DNA of 64,000 nt from Paenibacillus paridis (GTDB taxonomy: Bacteria > Bacillota > Bacilli > Paenibacillales > Paenibacillaceae), in NCBI RefSeq assembly GCF_006345825.1, contig NZ_VCIX01000092.1:1302001-1366000 (forward strand), in the 5' to 3' direction. Positions 29,804 to 38,939 of the stretch are shown here, one piece after another. The translations under genes were made by a program, and so were the position numbers. Under the pieces are notes generated by a model. It was not told the DNA's origin, did no database searches, and saw only the letters and a list, made by a program, of their open reading frames with translations. Each line of letters begins with the position of its first letter. The first letter of the stretch is position 1.

Positions 29804-30160
29804 ATGGCAAAAATCCGGGTAGGACGGGTTGGCGAGCAGATTAAGAAAGAGCTAAGCCAAATCATTCAGACTGAGCTTAAGGATCCGAGAATCGGATTCA
29901 TCACGGTCACAGGCGTTGAAACCTCTAGCGATTTATCGCAAGCCAAAGTGTATTTGAGCGTACTTGGCAGCGAAGAGCAAAAGGAAGCAACGTTGAAGGC
30001 ACTTGCCAGCGGCACAGGCTTTATCCGTACAGAGCTAGGCAAACGGATGCGCCTTCGCCATACGCCAGTATTGCTGTTTAAATTCGACAGCAGTATTGAG
30101 TATGGAAGTCGCATCGAAGCATTGCTTGAGAATATTAATAACGGGAACGCAGCTCGATGA
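29804..30160 (+). CDS. rbfA: 30S ribosome-binding factor RbfA
   Basis: 118 aa with a KH-like fold; needed for 16S rRNA 5' end maturation and cold adaptation. [29 protein letters not shown] and [18 protein letters not shown] match the family. It follows infB by 7 bases; the ylxP gene that sits between them in B. subtilis is absent. Confidence 0.97.
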   Translation: MAKIRVGRVGEQIKKELSQIIQTELKDPRIGFITVTGVETSSDLSQAKVYLSVLGSEEQKEATLKALASGTGFIRTELGKRMRLRHTPVLLFKFDSSIEYGSRIEALLENINNGNAAR

Positions 30161-31146
30161 TGGCTCAGAGCAGTTACTTGAAGCAGCTTGATCTTGCACT
30201 GGAATTTATGAGGAATGCTGATCATTTTCTAGTCGTATCGCATGTCCAGCCAGATGGCGACGCTATTAGTTCAACGGTCGTCGTTGGCTGGCTGCTTCAA
30301 AAGCTCGGTAAATCGGCTGTTCTGATCAATGAAGGCGAACTGCCTTCTAGGTTGAGTTTTCTTGATCAATTCGATTCCATACTAAATTACAAAAAAGCAG
30401 CTCCACCGCAGCAGTTCGATGCGATTATTGCCGTTGATTGCGCCGATTTCAAAAGAATTGGCGAGGTAGCTAGCAGCTTTGCACCTGGTGCAAAGCTGCT
30501 TAATATTGATCACCATCCAACCAATAATGGCTTCGGCTCTGTAAATGTTATCCGGGCGGAAGCGGCAGCAACGGTTGAAATCTTGTTTGACCTCATCGAG
30601 AGGACGAACATCTTATTGGATCTAAACTGCGCAACAGCTATTTATACCGGTTTGCTGACCGACACAGGAGGCTTTCGTTACTCCAATACAAGTCCTCGTG
30701 TGATGGATATTGCTTCGCAGCTGCTAGCGCTAGGCGTATCTGGTAATGATCTCGCTGATCATCTACTGGAGAAAATGACGATGGCCAAACTCAAACTGCT
30801 CCAAATTGCTTTGAATAGGTTGACGTTTACGGAAAATTTGGAGATTGGCTGGGTATTTATTGGCAAGGACGATCTTCGTAATACGGGCGCTGTGCCCGAA
30901 GACCTTGAAGGCATCGTAAATTATGCTCTGAACGTTGACGGCGTGGAGGTCGGCATTTTATTTAAAGAAGCCGAAGATGGTTCTGTCAAAGCAAGCTTGC
31001 GTTCTGCCGGTAAGGCGAACGTAGCCGCAATTGCGCAGCTTTTCGGTGGCGGCGGCCATGTGAGAGCGGCCGGTTGTCGGCTTGAAGGTTCACGGGAAGA
31101 TTCCGTGTCAGAGCTTGTCGATGCAGTAAGAAAGGCGTTGGTTTAA
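30157..31146 (+). CDS. nrnA: Bifunctional oligoribonuclease/pAp phosphatase NrnA
   Basis: 329 aa DHH/DHHA1 phosphoesterase. It degrades short RNAs (nanoRNA) and converts 3'-phosphoadenosine 5'-phosphate to AMP. Metal motifs: H29 and D33/D35 in [17 protein letters not shown], the DHH motif in NIDHHPTNN, and TDTGGFRY. The C-terminal DHHA1 glycine-rich loop is [12 protein letters not shown]. Overlaps rbfA by 4 bases. Confidence 0.96.
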   Translation: MMAQSSYLKQLDLALEFMRNADHFLVVSHVQPDGDAISSTVVVGWLLQKLGKSAVLINEGELPSRLSFLDQFDSILNYKKAAPPQQFDAIIAVDCADFKRIGEVASSFAPGAKLLNIDHHPTNNGFGSVNVIRAEAAATVEILFDLIERTNILLDLNCATAIYTGLLTDTGGFRYSNTSPRVMDIASQLLALGVSGNDLADHLLEKMTMAKLKLLQIALNRLTFTENLEIGWVFIGKDDLRNTGAVPEDLEGIVNYALNVDGVEVGILFKEAEDGSVKASLRSAGKANVAAIAQLFGGGGHVRAAGCRLEGSREDSVSELVDAVRKALV

Positions 31147-31149
31147 TCG

Positions 31150-32064
31150 ATGGACGGCATCTTGGCGGTTTGGAAGCCAGAGGGCTGGACTTCCCATGAT
31201 GTAGTTGCAAAGGTTCGCCGAATTTTGAAGATGAAACGTATTGGTCATGCCGGTACGCTTGATCCGATGGTAACCGGAGTACTGCCATTATGTTTGGGAC
31301 GTGCAACGAGAGTTGTTGAATATGTTCAGGAACGGCCAAAATCCTATGAAGCGGTATTGCAGCTTGGCATTGCTACGGATACAGAAGACATTACAGGTAC
31401 AGTTATCGAGCGGCAATCACATGTGGCAGTTACAGAAGACGAAATTCGTCAAGCGCTGCTAGGCTTTGTTGGCGAGATAGATCAAGTGCCTCCGATGTAC
31501 TCTGCTGTCAAAATCGATGGCAAGAGATTGTACGAGCTTGCAAGGGAAGGCAAAACGGTTGAGCGGAAATCGAGAAAAGTGACGATTCATCGCATTGATC
31601 TCATTGATGTGCAGCTAGAGCTTGAACAACCTAAAATAACGTTTTCGGCTGTTTGTTCAAAAGGTACATATATCCGTACACTCTGTGTGGACATTGGCAA
31701 AGCGCTTGGCGTTCCTGCGACAATGGCGCATTTGACGAGAACGATGTCAGGTGGCATTACGAAGGAAAGCTGCTTAACTTTGGAGCAAATTGAACAATTG
31801 CAGCAAGCGGGCGAATTAAGCGAGCATTTGCTGGCAGCAGATGAAGCAATAACTCATTTACCTAGTGTTGTCGTTGCTGAATCATTCGGAAGAATGGCAC
31901 TCCTTGGACAGAAGATAGGTTTAGTCCAAGCAGGACTTGAGTCCTCAACCATGGAAGAGGGGCAGCTCATTCGTCTTTATAATGATCAGCGCTTATTTCT
32001 TGGCATTTTTCAAATCGATTTGAAAGCAACTGTATTAAGACCGGTTAAAGTGTTCTCGGCTTAG
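31150..32064 (+). CDS. truB: tRNA pseudouridine(55) synthase TruB
   Basis: 304 aa. Makes pseudouridine 55 in the T-loop of tRNAs. The catalytic Asp is D38 in [43 protein letters not shown] and [10 protein letters not shown] are all family motifs. Starts 3 bases after nrnA. Confidence 0.98.
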   Translation: MDGILAVWKPEGWTSHDVVAKVRRILKMKRIGHAGTLDPMVTGVLPLCLGRATRVVEYVQERPKSYEAVLQLGIATDTEDITGTVIERQSHVAVTEDEIRQALLGFVGEIDQVPPMYSAVKIDGKRLYELAREGKTVERKSRKVTIHRIDLIDVQLELEQPKITFSAVCSKGTYIRTLCVDIGKALGVPATMAHLTRTMSGGITKESCLTLEQIEQLQQAGELSEHLLAADEAITHLPSVVVAESFGRMALLGQKIGLVQAGLESSTMEEGQLIRLYNDQRLFLGIFQIDLKATVLRPVKVFSA

Positions 32065-32109
32065 TTCTCATTGATACAGAAGTTAACAGGAAATGCAGGT
32101 GTTTCAGCG

Positions 32110-33069
32110 TTGGAAATTATACCATTAAGTTTTCCTTTAAACGGTTTGTCTACGTTATCGCTGGACAAGCCGCTTTCCATAGCTATCGGTCATTTTGACG
32201 GTGTTCATCGCGGCCATCAAAACGTCATTCGCCAAGCCGTTGCTCAGGCGAAAGAAGCCGAAATGCTATCAGCGGTCTTGACCTTTGATCCTCATCCGAA
32301 GGAAGTGCTTGGTCAAGGTGACCAGTACTACCGTTGTCTTACGCCGCTTGAAGTCAAAACTGCATTATTCGCGGAGCTTGGCGTCGACCTTGTATTCATT
32401 ATGAGATTCGATCAAGAGTTTGCATCGGTTTCTCCGGAGCGATTTGTCGATGAAGTTCTTCGCATATTGCGTGCCAAGCAGGTCGTTGTAGGCTTCGACT
32501 TTAATTTCGGCCATAGAGGTTCTGGCAATGCAGAAGCGCTTCAACGCTTGGGTCAGCCGGATATCGCTGTCCATGTGATAGAGCCATTATTCGAAGATGG
32601 CAAGAAAGTAAGCAGCACCTATATTCGAGAAGCGTTGGAAATGGGCGATCTTGAACTGGCTGAGCGTCTCCTTGGACGGCCCTATGAAGTGCAGGGGATC
32701 GTTATTCACGGGGATAAACGTGGCAGAACCATTGGTTTCCCTACGGCCAACCTACAATTCAACGCTCCTTATATTGCGCCAAGAATAGGTGTGTATGCTA
32801 TGATTGCCATGCTTGGGGATAAAGCTTATCCAGGTGTCTTGAACTATGGTTTGAAGCCGACGTTCAACAAAGACGACCTGTTGCCGGTGATGGAAGCTCA
32901 TTTGTTCGACTTCCATGGAGATATCTACGGCGAACAAATGCGACTTCAGCTCATCTCGTTTATTCGAGCGGAGAAGAAATTCAATTCCATAGATGAGCTC
33001 GTTCAACAAATCCAAACGGATTCAGAGCGTGCTAAAGAAATATTAAGTTATCACGGTGAAGAGAAGTAA
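32110..33069 (+). CDS. ribF: Bifunctional riboflavin kinase/FAD synthetase RibF
   Basis: 319 aa from a TTG at 32110, preferred because AGGTG lies 9 bases upstream and the protein then starts near the family N-terminus; a TTG at 32071 has no ribosome binding site. Converts riboflavin to FMN and FMN to FAD. The adenylyltransferase domain has IGHFDGVHRGHQ and VVGFDFNFGHRGSG. The kinase domain has GDKRGRTIGFPTANL. Start choice is the only doubt. Confidence 0.94.
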   Translation: MEIIPLSFPLNGLSTLSLDKPLSIAIGHFDGVHRGHQNVIRQAVAQAKEAEMLSAVLTFDPHPKEVLGQGDQYYRCLTPLEVKTALFAELGVDLVFIMRFDQEFASVSPERFVDEVLRILRAKQVVVGFDFNFGHRGSGNAEALQRLGQPDIAVHVIEPLFEDGKKVSSTYIREALEMGDLELAERLLGRPYEVQGIVIHGDKRGRTIGFPTANLQFNAPYIAPRIGVYAMIAMLGDKAYPGVLNYGLKPTFNKDDLLPVMEAHLFDFHGDIYGEQMRLQLISFIRAEKKFNSIDELVQQIQTDSERAKEILSYHGEEK

Positions 33070-33117
33070 TTCGAGTACTCAGCAAAATGCTTTTTTGCGA
33101 GGTACCGGTTATACGCC

Positions 33118-33147
33118 TCGACAAGTGCTCGCTTTATATGTTATACT
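33118..33147 (+). promoter_or_regulatory. Sigma-A promoter for rpsO
   Basis: TCGACA (33118-33123), 18-bp spacer, TATACT (33142-33147), with TGn before the -10. The start site would be about 120 bases upstream of the rpsO ATG. Confidence 0.7.
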
Positions 33148-33164
33148 ATACAACGTTGTGAGTA

Positions 33165-33255
33165 GACATACTTTACGGTATGGACTACCCTATACTTAAC
33201 CTTAGCTTGGGTGTCCGATCTCACCGACGGCAGCGAGGCTAATGGCGATTATCAA
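33165..33255 (+). promoter_or_regulatory. Candidate S15-binding leader of rpsO
   Basis: The leader can form nested helices. TTAGC near 33200 pairs with GCTAA near 33240, enclosing GGTG...CACC and a CCG/CGG element. Branched rpsO leaders that bind S15 for autoregulation are known in Bacillus and Geobacillus. Folding here was done by eye only. Confidence 0.45.
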
Positions 33256-33272
33256 GAAGGAGGTGAATTGGG

Positions 33273-33542
33273 ATGGCAATTACACAAGTACGTAAAAACG
33301 AACTGATTGAGACGCATAAGACACATGCAACGGATACCGGTTCTCCGGAAGTTCAAGTGGCTATCCTGACTGAAAACATCGTTAACTTGACTCAACATTT
33401 GCGGGAGCACAAGAAAGATCATCATTCCCGTCGTGGTTTGCTCAAGATGGTAGGTCAGCGCCGTAAGCTGCTTGCATACCTTAAAAACAATGATGTTAGA
33501 CGTTACAGCGCATTGATCGAAAAACTCGGCCTACGCCGCTAA
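33273..33542 (+). CDS. rpsO: 30S ribosomal protein S15
   Basis: 89 aa, the standard length. A primary 16S rRNA-binding protein. [20 protein letters not shown] (core [10 protein letters not shown]), [12 protein letters not shown] and [11 protein letters not shown] are diagnostic. Start has AAGGAGGTG. Followed by pnp, the common rpsO-pnp pairing. Confidence 0.99.
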   Translation: MAITQVRKNELIETHKTHATDTGSPEVQVAILTENIVNLTQHLREHKKDHHSRRGLLKMVGQRRKLLAYLKNNDVRRYSALIEKLGLRR

Positions 33543-33555
33543 AACATGCGTAATG

Positions 33556-33616
33556 AAAAGCAACCTGGTTGTCCAGCCGTCCGGGAATAACGGATAAGCG
33601 GATTCGGGTTGCTTTT
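33556..33616 (+). terminator. Terminator/attenuator between rpsO and pnp
   Basis: AAAAGCAACC pairs with GGTTGCTTTT across a ~40-base interior that folds into its own small hairpin (CCG..CGG). It ends in TTTTT. It probably reduces read-through from rpsO into pnp. Confidence 0.6.
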
Positions 33617-33693
33617 TGTAATAGGAAAACACTGGGAAAAAACTGCCATTTGCAGTTGAATATACTAAAACTAAAACCTATAGGAGGGATATA

Positions 33694-35793
33694 ATGGTAC
33701 AACGAATTGAGATGGAGCTAGGTGGAAGACCGCTATCCATCGAAACAGGCCGTTTGGCCAAGCAAGCCAATGCTGCAGTAACCGTGCAATATGGCGATAC
33801 AGTCGTATTGTGTACGGTAACAGCATCCGCAGGCCCGAAGGATTTGGATTTCTTTCCACTGACGGTTAACTACGAAGAGCGATTGTATGCTGTGGGGAAA
33901 ATTCCTGGTGGATTTATTAAACGTGAAGGCCGTCCAAGCGAGAAGGCGATTTTATCCAGCCGTCTTACGGATCGGCCTATTCGTCCGTTATTCCCTGAAG
34001 GATTCCGGAATGATGTACAAGTTATGAATATCGTTATGAGCGTCGATCAGGATTGCTCACCTGAAATTGCGGCGATGATCGGTACTTCTGCTGCATTGTC
34101 GATTTCGGATGTCCCTTTTGACGGACCAATTGGAGGCGTTAACGTTGGGCGTGTCAACGGTCAATTCGTAATCAACCCAACCGTTGAACAAAGCCAAGAG
34201 ACGGACATATTTGTAGTCGTTGCAGGAACGAAAGATGCGATTATGATGGTAGAAGCCGAAGCGAACGAGGTTACTGAGGCCGTGATGCTCGAAGCGATCA
34301 TGTTCGGTCATGACGAAATTAAAAAAATCGTTGCAAAAATCGAGGAGCTTCAGGCGGTTGCCGGAAAACCGAAAATGGAAGTTAAGCTACATACCGTAAA
34401 TGAGCAAGTGAATGCCGATGTTCGCGCTTATGCTTCAGCAGGTTTGGTCGAAGCGATTAAGGTTGAAGAAAAGCATGCTCGCCAAGAAGCAATTGACGCT
34501 GTTAACAGCGCAGCCGTTGCCCATTTTGAAGAGCAGTATATCGACACGCCTGAGCTGCTTTCGGATGTCAAGGAAGTGCTTTATGATATCGTTAAGGAAG
34601 AAGTTCGTCGACTGATTTCTCATGACAAGGTTCGTCCTGATGGTCGTTCGCTTGATGAAATTCGTCCAATCGACTGTGATGTAGCGATCTTGCCACGTAC
34701 GCACGGAACAGGATTGTTCACACGTGGACAAACGCAGGCTCTAAGCATTTGTACACTAGGTGCAATGGGTGACGTGCAAATCTTGGACGGCATCTCGCCG
34801 GAAGAGACGAAACGTTTCATGCATCACTACAACTTCCCGCCGTTCAGCGTTGGCGAGGCTCGTCCTCTCCGTCCACCAGGCCGCCGCGAAATCGGGCATG
34901 GTGCACTAGGCGAGCGTGCGCTCTCCAAAGTCATTCCGTCCGAAGCGGATTTCCCGTACACGATTCGTCTGGTTTCTGAAGTGCTTGAATCAAACGGCTC
35001 GTCTTCCCAAGCAAGTATTTGCGCAAGCACTCTTGCAATGATGGATGCAGGCGTACCGATCAAAGCGCCGGTTGCCGGTATCGCAATGGGTCTGATTAAA
35101 GATGGCGATCATTTTGCGATCCTATCGGATATTCAGGGTATGGAGGATCATCTTGGCGATATGGACTTTAAGGTTGCAGGTACGGCTGAAGGCGTTACTG
35201 CCATTCAAATGGATATCAAAATTGCAGGCATCAACCGTGCAATCTTGGAGCAATCGTTGGAACAAGCCCGTCAAGGCCGGATCTTTATTCTTGGCAAAAT
35301 GTTGGAGAGCCTGCCGACAACTCGGACAAGCCTATCCAAATATGCGCCTAAAATTTTGACGCTTCGCATTAATCCGGACAAAATCCGTGATGTTATTGGC
35401 GCAGGCGGAAAAATCATTAACAAAATCATTGAAGAAACTGGCGTTAAAATCGATATCGAGCAAGATGGAATGGTATTTATCGCTTCTTCTAATGAAGAGA
35501 TGAACCAAAAGGCAAAAGCGATTATCGAAGGCATCGTCAAGGAAGTTGTCGTTGGCGAGATTTACCTCGGTACGGTTAAACGCGTAGAGAAGTTTGGCGC
35601 TTTTGTAGAAATCCTGCCAAACAAAGACGGTTTGGTCCATATTTCTCAGCTGTCTACTGAGCGTGTTGCGAAAACCGAAGACGTCGTTAATATTGGCGAT
35701 CAAATCAAGGTGAAAGTGACCGAAATTGATCAACAAGGACGTATCAATTTGTCTGCAAAAGTATTAATGACACCTGAAGTATCCTCGCAATAA
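33694..35793 (+). CDS. pnp: Polyribonucleotide nucleotidyltransferase (PNPase)
   Basis: 699 aa. A 3'-to-5' phosphorolytic exoribonuclease of the RNA degradosome-like network, together with RNases Y and J encoded in this window. Two RNase PH domains (the second with [21 protein letters not shown], core [11 protein letters not shown]) flank the alpha-helical region. A KH domain ([14 protein letters not shown]) and an S1 domain ([17 protein letters not shown]) follow. Confidence 0.99.
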   Translation: MVQRIEMELGGRPLSIETGRLAKQANAAVTVQYGDTVVLCTVTASAGPKDLDFFPLTVNYEERLYAVGKIPGGFIKREGRPSEKAILSSRLTDRPIRPLFPEGFRNDVQVMNIVMSVDQDCSPEIAAMIGTSAALSISDVPFDGPIGGVNVGRVNGQFVINPTVEQSQETDIFVVVAGTKDAIMMVEAEANEVTEAVMLEAIMFGHDEIKKIVAKIEELQAVAGKPKMEVKLHTVNEQVNADVRAYASAGLVEAIKVEEKHARQEAIDAVNSAAVAHFEEQYIDTPELLSDVKEVLYDIVKEEVRRLISHDKVRPDGRSLDEIRPIDCDVAILPRTHGTGLFTRGQTQALSICTLGAMGDVQILDGISPEETKRFMHHYNFPPFSVGEARPLRPPGRREIGHGALGERALSKVIPSEADFPYTIRLVSEVLESNGSSSQASICASTLAMMDAGVPIKAPVAGIAMGLIKDGDHFAILSDIQGMEDHLGDMDFKVAGTAEGVTAIQMDIKIAGINRAILEQSLEQARQGRIFILGKMLESLPTTRTSLSKYAPKILTLRINPDKIRDVIGAGGKIINKIIEETGVKIDIEQDGMVFIASSNEEMNQKAKAIIEGIVKEVVVGEIYLGTVKRVEKFGAFVEILPNKDGLVHISQLSTERVAKTEDVVNIGDQIKVKVTEIDQQGRINLSAKVLMTPEVSSQ

Positions 35794-35829
35794 TTGCAAG
35801 GACTACAGCGAATATAAAAGCGATACCAT

Positions 35830-35866
35830 AAAAAGAGTCAGATTTGATCTGTCTCTTTTTGTTTTG
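35830..35866 (+). terminator. Intrinsic terminator after pnp
   Basis: AAAAAGAG-T-CAGAT / ATCTG-T-CTCTTTTT with a TTG loop and one T-T mismatch, ending in TTTTTGTTTTG. A strong canonical terminator. Confidence 0.9.
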
Positions 35867-35997
35867 TTTCCAGGGAGGAATAAATTCGGAAGCTGCAGCC
35901 TGCATAATCTCGTCCTTCATTTCATAAACATGGATTAATATGCTTCGTTAGGGTCAAGCTTTAGAGGCATGTGAGGCTGTTTATGGGGGTGTAAGAG

Positions 35998-36999
35998 ATG
36001 TCGGTGAGAAAAGCTGCCACGATTGCTGCAAGCATGCTCATGTTAATCGTGTTTATAAGAATAAACGATGATGTATCAGGCTATCTAACCTCCTTGAAGC
36101 AGACTCCATCGGCAGCGGTATCAACCATGGAGCTGATGTCTGAGGACGAGGAGCGTCAAAGACTAATGTCGATCATATCAGCCGAAGCGGATCAACGCAG
36201 AATCGCTCCCGAGGATGCAAGAATCGACCGAGTGTGGAAAGCCATTCCGGGTTATAACGGATTGGAAGTGGACATACCAAAAACATTGGAAGCCGCTCTC
36301 AAAGATCCATCCCAAGCGGCGATACCGTATGTTTTTAAAGAGGTAGAACCCAAAGTCAAGTTAACTGATCTGGGGGCTTATCCGATTTATAGAGGCAATG
36401 CCAATAAAAAAATGATTTCTTTTATGATTAATGTGGCTTGGGGCAATGAATACATAGATTCTATTTTAAAAACACTAAAGCAAGAAAATGTAAAAGCGAC
36501 TTTTTTTCTTGACGGCAGCTGGTTGAAGAAAAATGCGGTGATTGCTAAGCAGATCCAGGCCGAGGGTCATGAAATGTCTAATCATGCCTATTCTCACCCG
36601 GATATGAGCGCCTTAAGCAGACAAGACCAATACAATCAAATAGCTAAAACAGAGGCTTTGCTAAAATCCACGTTAAATGTTACGAATCGATGGTTCGCGC
36701 CTCCTTCAGGCGCATTTAATTCGGCTACCGTGCAAATTGCTGCCCAGAGCGGTTTGCAAACGGTGTTGTGGACAATTGATACGGTAGATTGGAGAAAACC
36801 TCCTGCAGATTCGATCGTTCGGAAAATTGCTGCAAAACTGGAGCCTGGATCTTTAATATTAATGCATCCCACTGCTTCGTCAAGAGACGCGCTTCCGGGC
36901 ATGATTGCCGCTGCCAAAGCGAAAGGTTATGCCATCGGTACGGTGAGCGAGACGCTATCTTCAAAGCGGATTCCTGCTGCTGTTGAGGGTACCGACTGA
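35998..36999 (+). CDS. YlxY-type polysaccharide deacetylase homologue (sporulation)
   Basis: 333 aa. An N-terminal hydrophobic helix (ATIAASMLMLIVFI) suggests a membrane anchor or signal. The NodB-homology domain spans ~135-320. Motif 2 (SNHAYSHPD, the HxxxxH metal pair), a motif-3-like WFAPPSG, motif 4 (DTVDWRKP) and motif 5 (LILMHPT) are visible. The motif-1 TFDDG is replaced by SFMINVAWGNEY, so the catalytic and metal-binding Asp pair is missing. The locus matches B. subtilis ylxY, between pnp and mlpA. Activity is doubtful. Confidence 0.85.
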   Translation: MSVRKAATIAASMLMLIVFIRINDDVSGYLTSLKQTPSAAVSTMELMSEDEERQRLMSIISAEADQRRIAPEDARIDRVWKAIPGYNGLEVDIPKTLEAALKDPSQAAIPYVFKEVEPKVKLTDLGAYPIYRGNANKKMISFMINVAWGNEYIDSILKTLKQENVKATFFLDGSWLKKNAVIAKQIQAEGHEMSNHAYSHPDMSALSRQDQYNQIAKTEALLKSTLNVTNRWFAPPSGAFNSATVQIAAQSGLQTVLWTIDTVDWRKPPADSIVRKIAAKLEPGSLILMHPTASSRDALPGMIAAAKAKGYAIGTVSETLSSKRIPAAVEGTD

Positions 37000-37011
37000 T
37001 TCTGCTATAGT
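36983..37011 (+). promoter_or_regulatory. Candidate sigma-A promoter for mlpA
   Basis: TTGAGG (36983-36988), 17-bp spacer, TATAGT (37006-37011). The -35 lies in the last codons of the preceding gene. The match is moderate. Confidence 0.4.
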
Positions 37012-37124
37012 AATACCATTCATGTTTATATTCACAAGCATATGATGACAGTTTTGTACGATGGAGCTAGAGCAGCAAGATGAGGAGATCGGCTTTGCCG
37101 GACAAAACATGAGGAGGACTACTT

Positions 37125-38393
37125 ATGAACAAATACACCCTTAGCAATGGTTTGCGCGTGGTCGTGGAATATATACCTACAGTCAGATCCGTATCCTTCG
37201 GAATATGGGTCAAGACCGGCTCACGCTATGAAACGCCGGAAAACAACGGAATTTCGCATTTTATTGAACATATGCTCTTCAAAGGAACAGAAAAGCGAAC
37301 ATCGAAGGATATCGCTGACCTATTTGACGGGATAGGCGGTAACGTTAATGCGTTTACTTCCAAAGAATACACCTGTTATTTTGCCAAGGTGCTGGATGAG
37401 CATCTGCCACTAGCGGTAGATGCGCTTTCCGACATGTTTTTCAATTCGCAGCTTGATGCGGAAGAGCTCGCAAAGGAAAAAAATGTGATCCTAGAGGAAA
37501 TTTCCATGTACGAGGACACGCCTGATGACAAGGTTCATGATGAAGCTTCGCGCGCTGCATTCGGGGACCATCCGCTGGCTTACTCCATTTTGGGGCTGGA
37601 GGAGCGCTTGACGGCTATGACATCCGAAACGCTCCGGGGTTATATGAACGATACATATACACTTGAGAATATCGTAATCAGCGTAGCAGGTAACGTAGAG
37701 GAGCATGCGTTAATCGCCTTATTGGAAAAGCACTTTGGAGGCTTCTCCAACAGCAAGCCGGCCAGCTCAATTGTGGGTGCACCGACCTTTCATGGAGACT
37801 ATCTTTTTTACAAAAAGAAGACGGAACAAAACCATTTATGTGTCTCCTTTCCAGGCTGCTCGATAACAGATTCCCACTTATACGCGATGATTTTGCTGAA
37901 CAACGCATTGGGCGGCGGGATGAGCTCTAGACTATTTCAAGAGATTAGAGAAAAGCGTGGACTTGCTTATTCAGTCTATTCTTACCATACATCTTATGCC
38001 GATACTGGCTTGTTTACCCTTTACGCGGGAACGGCTCCAAAACAAACGAAAGAAGTGCTGGACCTGACGATGGAGCAAATCAGTGAACTTTCCGTTAAGG
38101 GGCTCGGTGAGGACGAATTGCACCGCGGCAAGGAGCAGCTCAAAGGCAGTCTGATTCTCAGCCTTGAGAGCACCAGCAGCCGAATGAACCGTTTAGGAAA
38201 GAATGAACTAATGCTCGGCTACCATTATACGTTGGATGAACTTTTGAAACGCATCGATTCGGTTCAAATGTCGGATGTCGTTGAAGTAACGAAACGTATG
38301 CTGTCGGTACCTTTTTCGGTAGCTATGGTGGGCTCGAATGATAAAGCAGCAGCGCAATTGGGGAGGAATCAATTTGTATCAGGTATTGTTTAA
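37125..38393 (+). CDS. mlpA: M16 family zinc peptidase MlpA (YmxG)
   Basis: 422 aa. A single-chain M16B peptidase of the processing-peptidase type. The inverted zinc motif HxxEH is HFIEH at residues 45-49. The distal Glu lies in EEISMYEDTPDDKVHDE (~120-136), and RFY-like RGLAYSVYSYH is in the C-terminal half. The homologue in B. subtilis has been linked to regulation of exoprotease genes. The start has GAGGAGG upstream. Its 3' end overlaps dut by 20 bases. Confidence 0.94.
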   Translation: MNKYTLSNGLRVVVEYIPTVRSVSFGIWVKTGSRYETPENNGISHFIEHMLFKGTEKRTSKDIADLFDGIGGNVNAFTSKEYTCYFAKVLDEHLPLAVDALSDMFFNSQLDAEELAKEKNVILEEISMYEDTPDDKVHDEASRAAFGDHPLAYSILGLEERLTAMTSETLRGYMNDTYTLENIVISVAGNVEEHALIALLEKHFGGFSNSKPASSIVGAPTFHGDYLFYKKKTEQNHLCVSFPGCSITDSHLYAMILLNNALGGGMSSRLFQEIREKRGLAYSVYSYHTSYADTGLFTLYAGTAPKQTKEVLDLTMEQISELSVKGLGEDELHRGKEQLKGSLILSLESTSSRMNRLGKNELMLGYHYTLDELLKRIDSVQMSDVVEVTKRMLSVPFSVAMVGSNDKAAAQLGRNQFVSGIV

Positions 38394-38817
38394 ACGGTTG
38401 GAAGGCAATGAGGATATTGCTATTCCGCAAAAAATGTCTGAATGGGCAGCTGGCTTTGATTTGCAAGCGGCGGTAGGCGAGGAAGTTGTGCTCGCTCCAG
38501 GGGAACGCAAGTTGATTCCCACCGGCTTTGCGATGGCCATGCCAGGGGAGCTTGAAGCCCAAATCCGCCCACGCAGCGGATTAGCTTATAAGCACGGCAT
38601 TACATGCTTGAATTCACCTGGAACTATAGATGCGGATTACCGTGGGGAGGTAAAGGTGCTCCTTGTCAATTTGGGTCAGCAGCCGTTTACCATTACGCGA
38701 GGGGAGCGGATTGCTCAAATGGTATTCCAACTGGTGCCGTCCGTTAAGATCACAGAAGCGGATGAACTGCCGGAAACGGTACGCGGCGCTGGCGGGTTTG
38801 GCCATACAGGCGTTTAA
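38374..38817 (+). CDS. dut: Deoxyuridine 5'-triphosphate nucleotidohydrolase (dUTPase)
   Basis: 147 aa from a TTG at 38374, preferred because GGGGAGGA lies 7 bases upstream and the protein then begins at the usual family N-terminus. It hydrolyses dUTP to dUMP, keeping uracil out of DNA. All five trimeric-dUTPase motifs are present: AAGFDLQA, RPRSGLAYKHG, GTIDADYRGEV, RGERIAQMVF and RGAGGFGHTG. In B. subtilis this slot holds ymxH. Confidence 0.96.
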   Translation: MYQVLFKRLEGNEDIAIPQKMSEWAAGFDLQAAVGEEVVLAPGERKLIPTGFAMAMPGELEAQIRPRSGLAYKHGITCLNSPGTIDADYRGEVKVLLVNLGQQPFTITRGERIAQMVFQLVPSVKITEADELPETVRGAGGFGHTGV

Positions 38818-38835
38818 AACAAAATAGAGAATGAC

Positions 38836-38875
38836 AAAAAAGATCGGGTCAACTGCCCGATCTTTTTTTCTTTTT
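38836..38875 (+). terminator. Intrinsic terminator after dut
   Basis: AAAGATCGGG-tcaactg-CCCGATCTTT followed by TTTTCTTTTTC; a 10-bp perfect stem with a strong T tract. Confidence 0.93.
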
Positions 38876-38876
38876 C

Positions 38877-38904
38877 ACCCCGCTCTGGGCGCAAGCATAA
38901 GATG
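38877..38904 (+). promoter_or_regulatory. Candidate sigma-K promoter for dpaAB
   Basis: AC (38877-38878), 17 bases, then CATAAGATG (38896-38904) against the sigma-K -10 consensus CATAnnnTA, with one mismatch. Mother-cell sigma-K control of dipicolinate synthase is established in B. subtilis. Position between the dut terminator and dpaA fits. Confidence 0.4.
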
Positions 38905-38939
38905 ATCTAGAGCTAGCAGCAAGAAAGGAGTGAAGCTTC

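Noticed and set aside
35901-35929. Possible sigma-G promoter upstream of the YlxY-type gene (TGCATA-16-CATAAAC)
   Set aside because: The spacer is short and the -10 departs from CATACTA, so I did not annotate it.
37028-37046. Sigma-E-like elements ATATT and CATATGAT upstream of mlpA
   Set aside because: They are only 6 bases apart, far too close for a sigma-E promoter.
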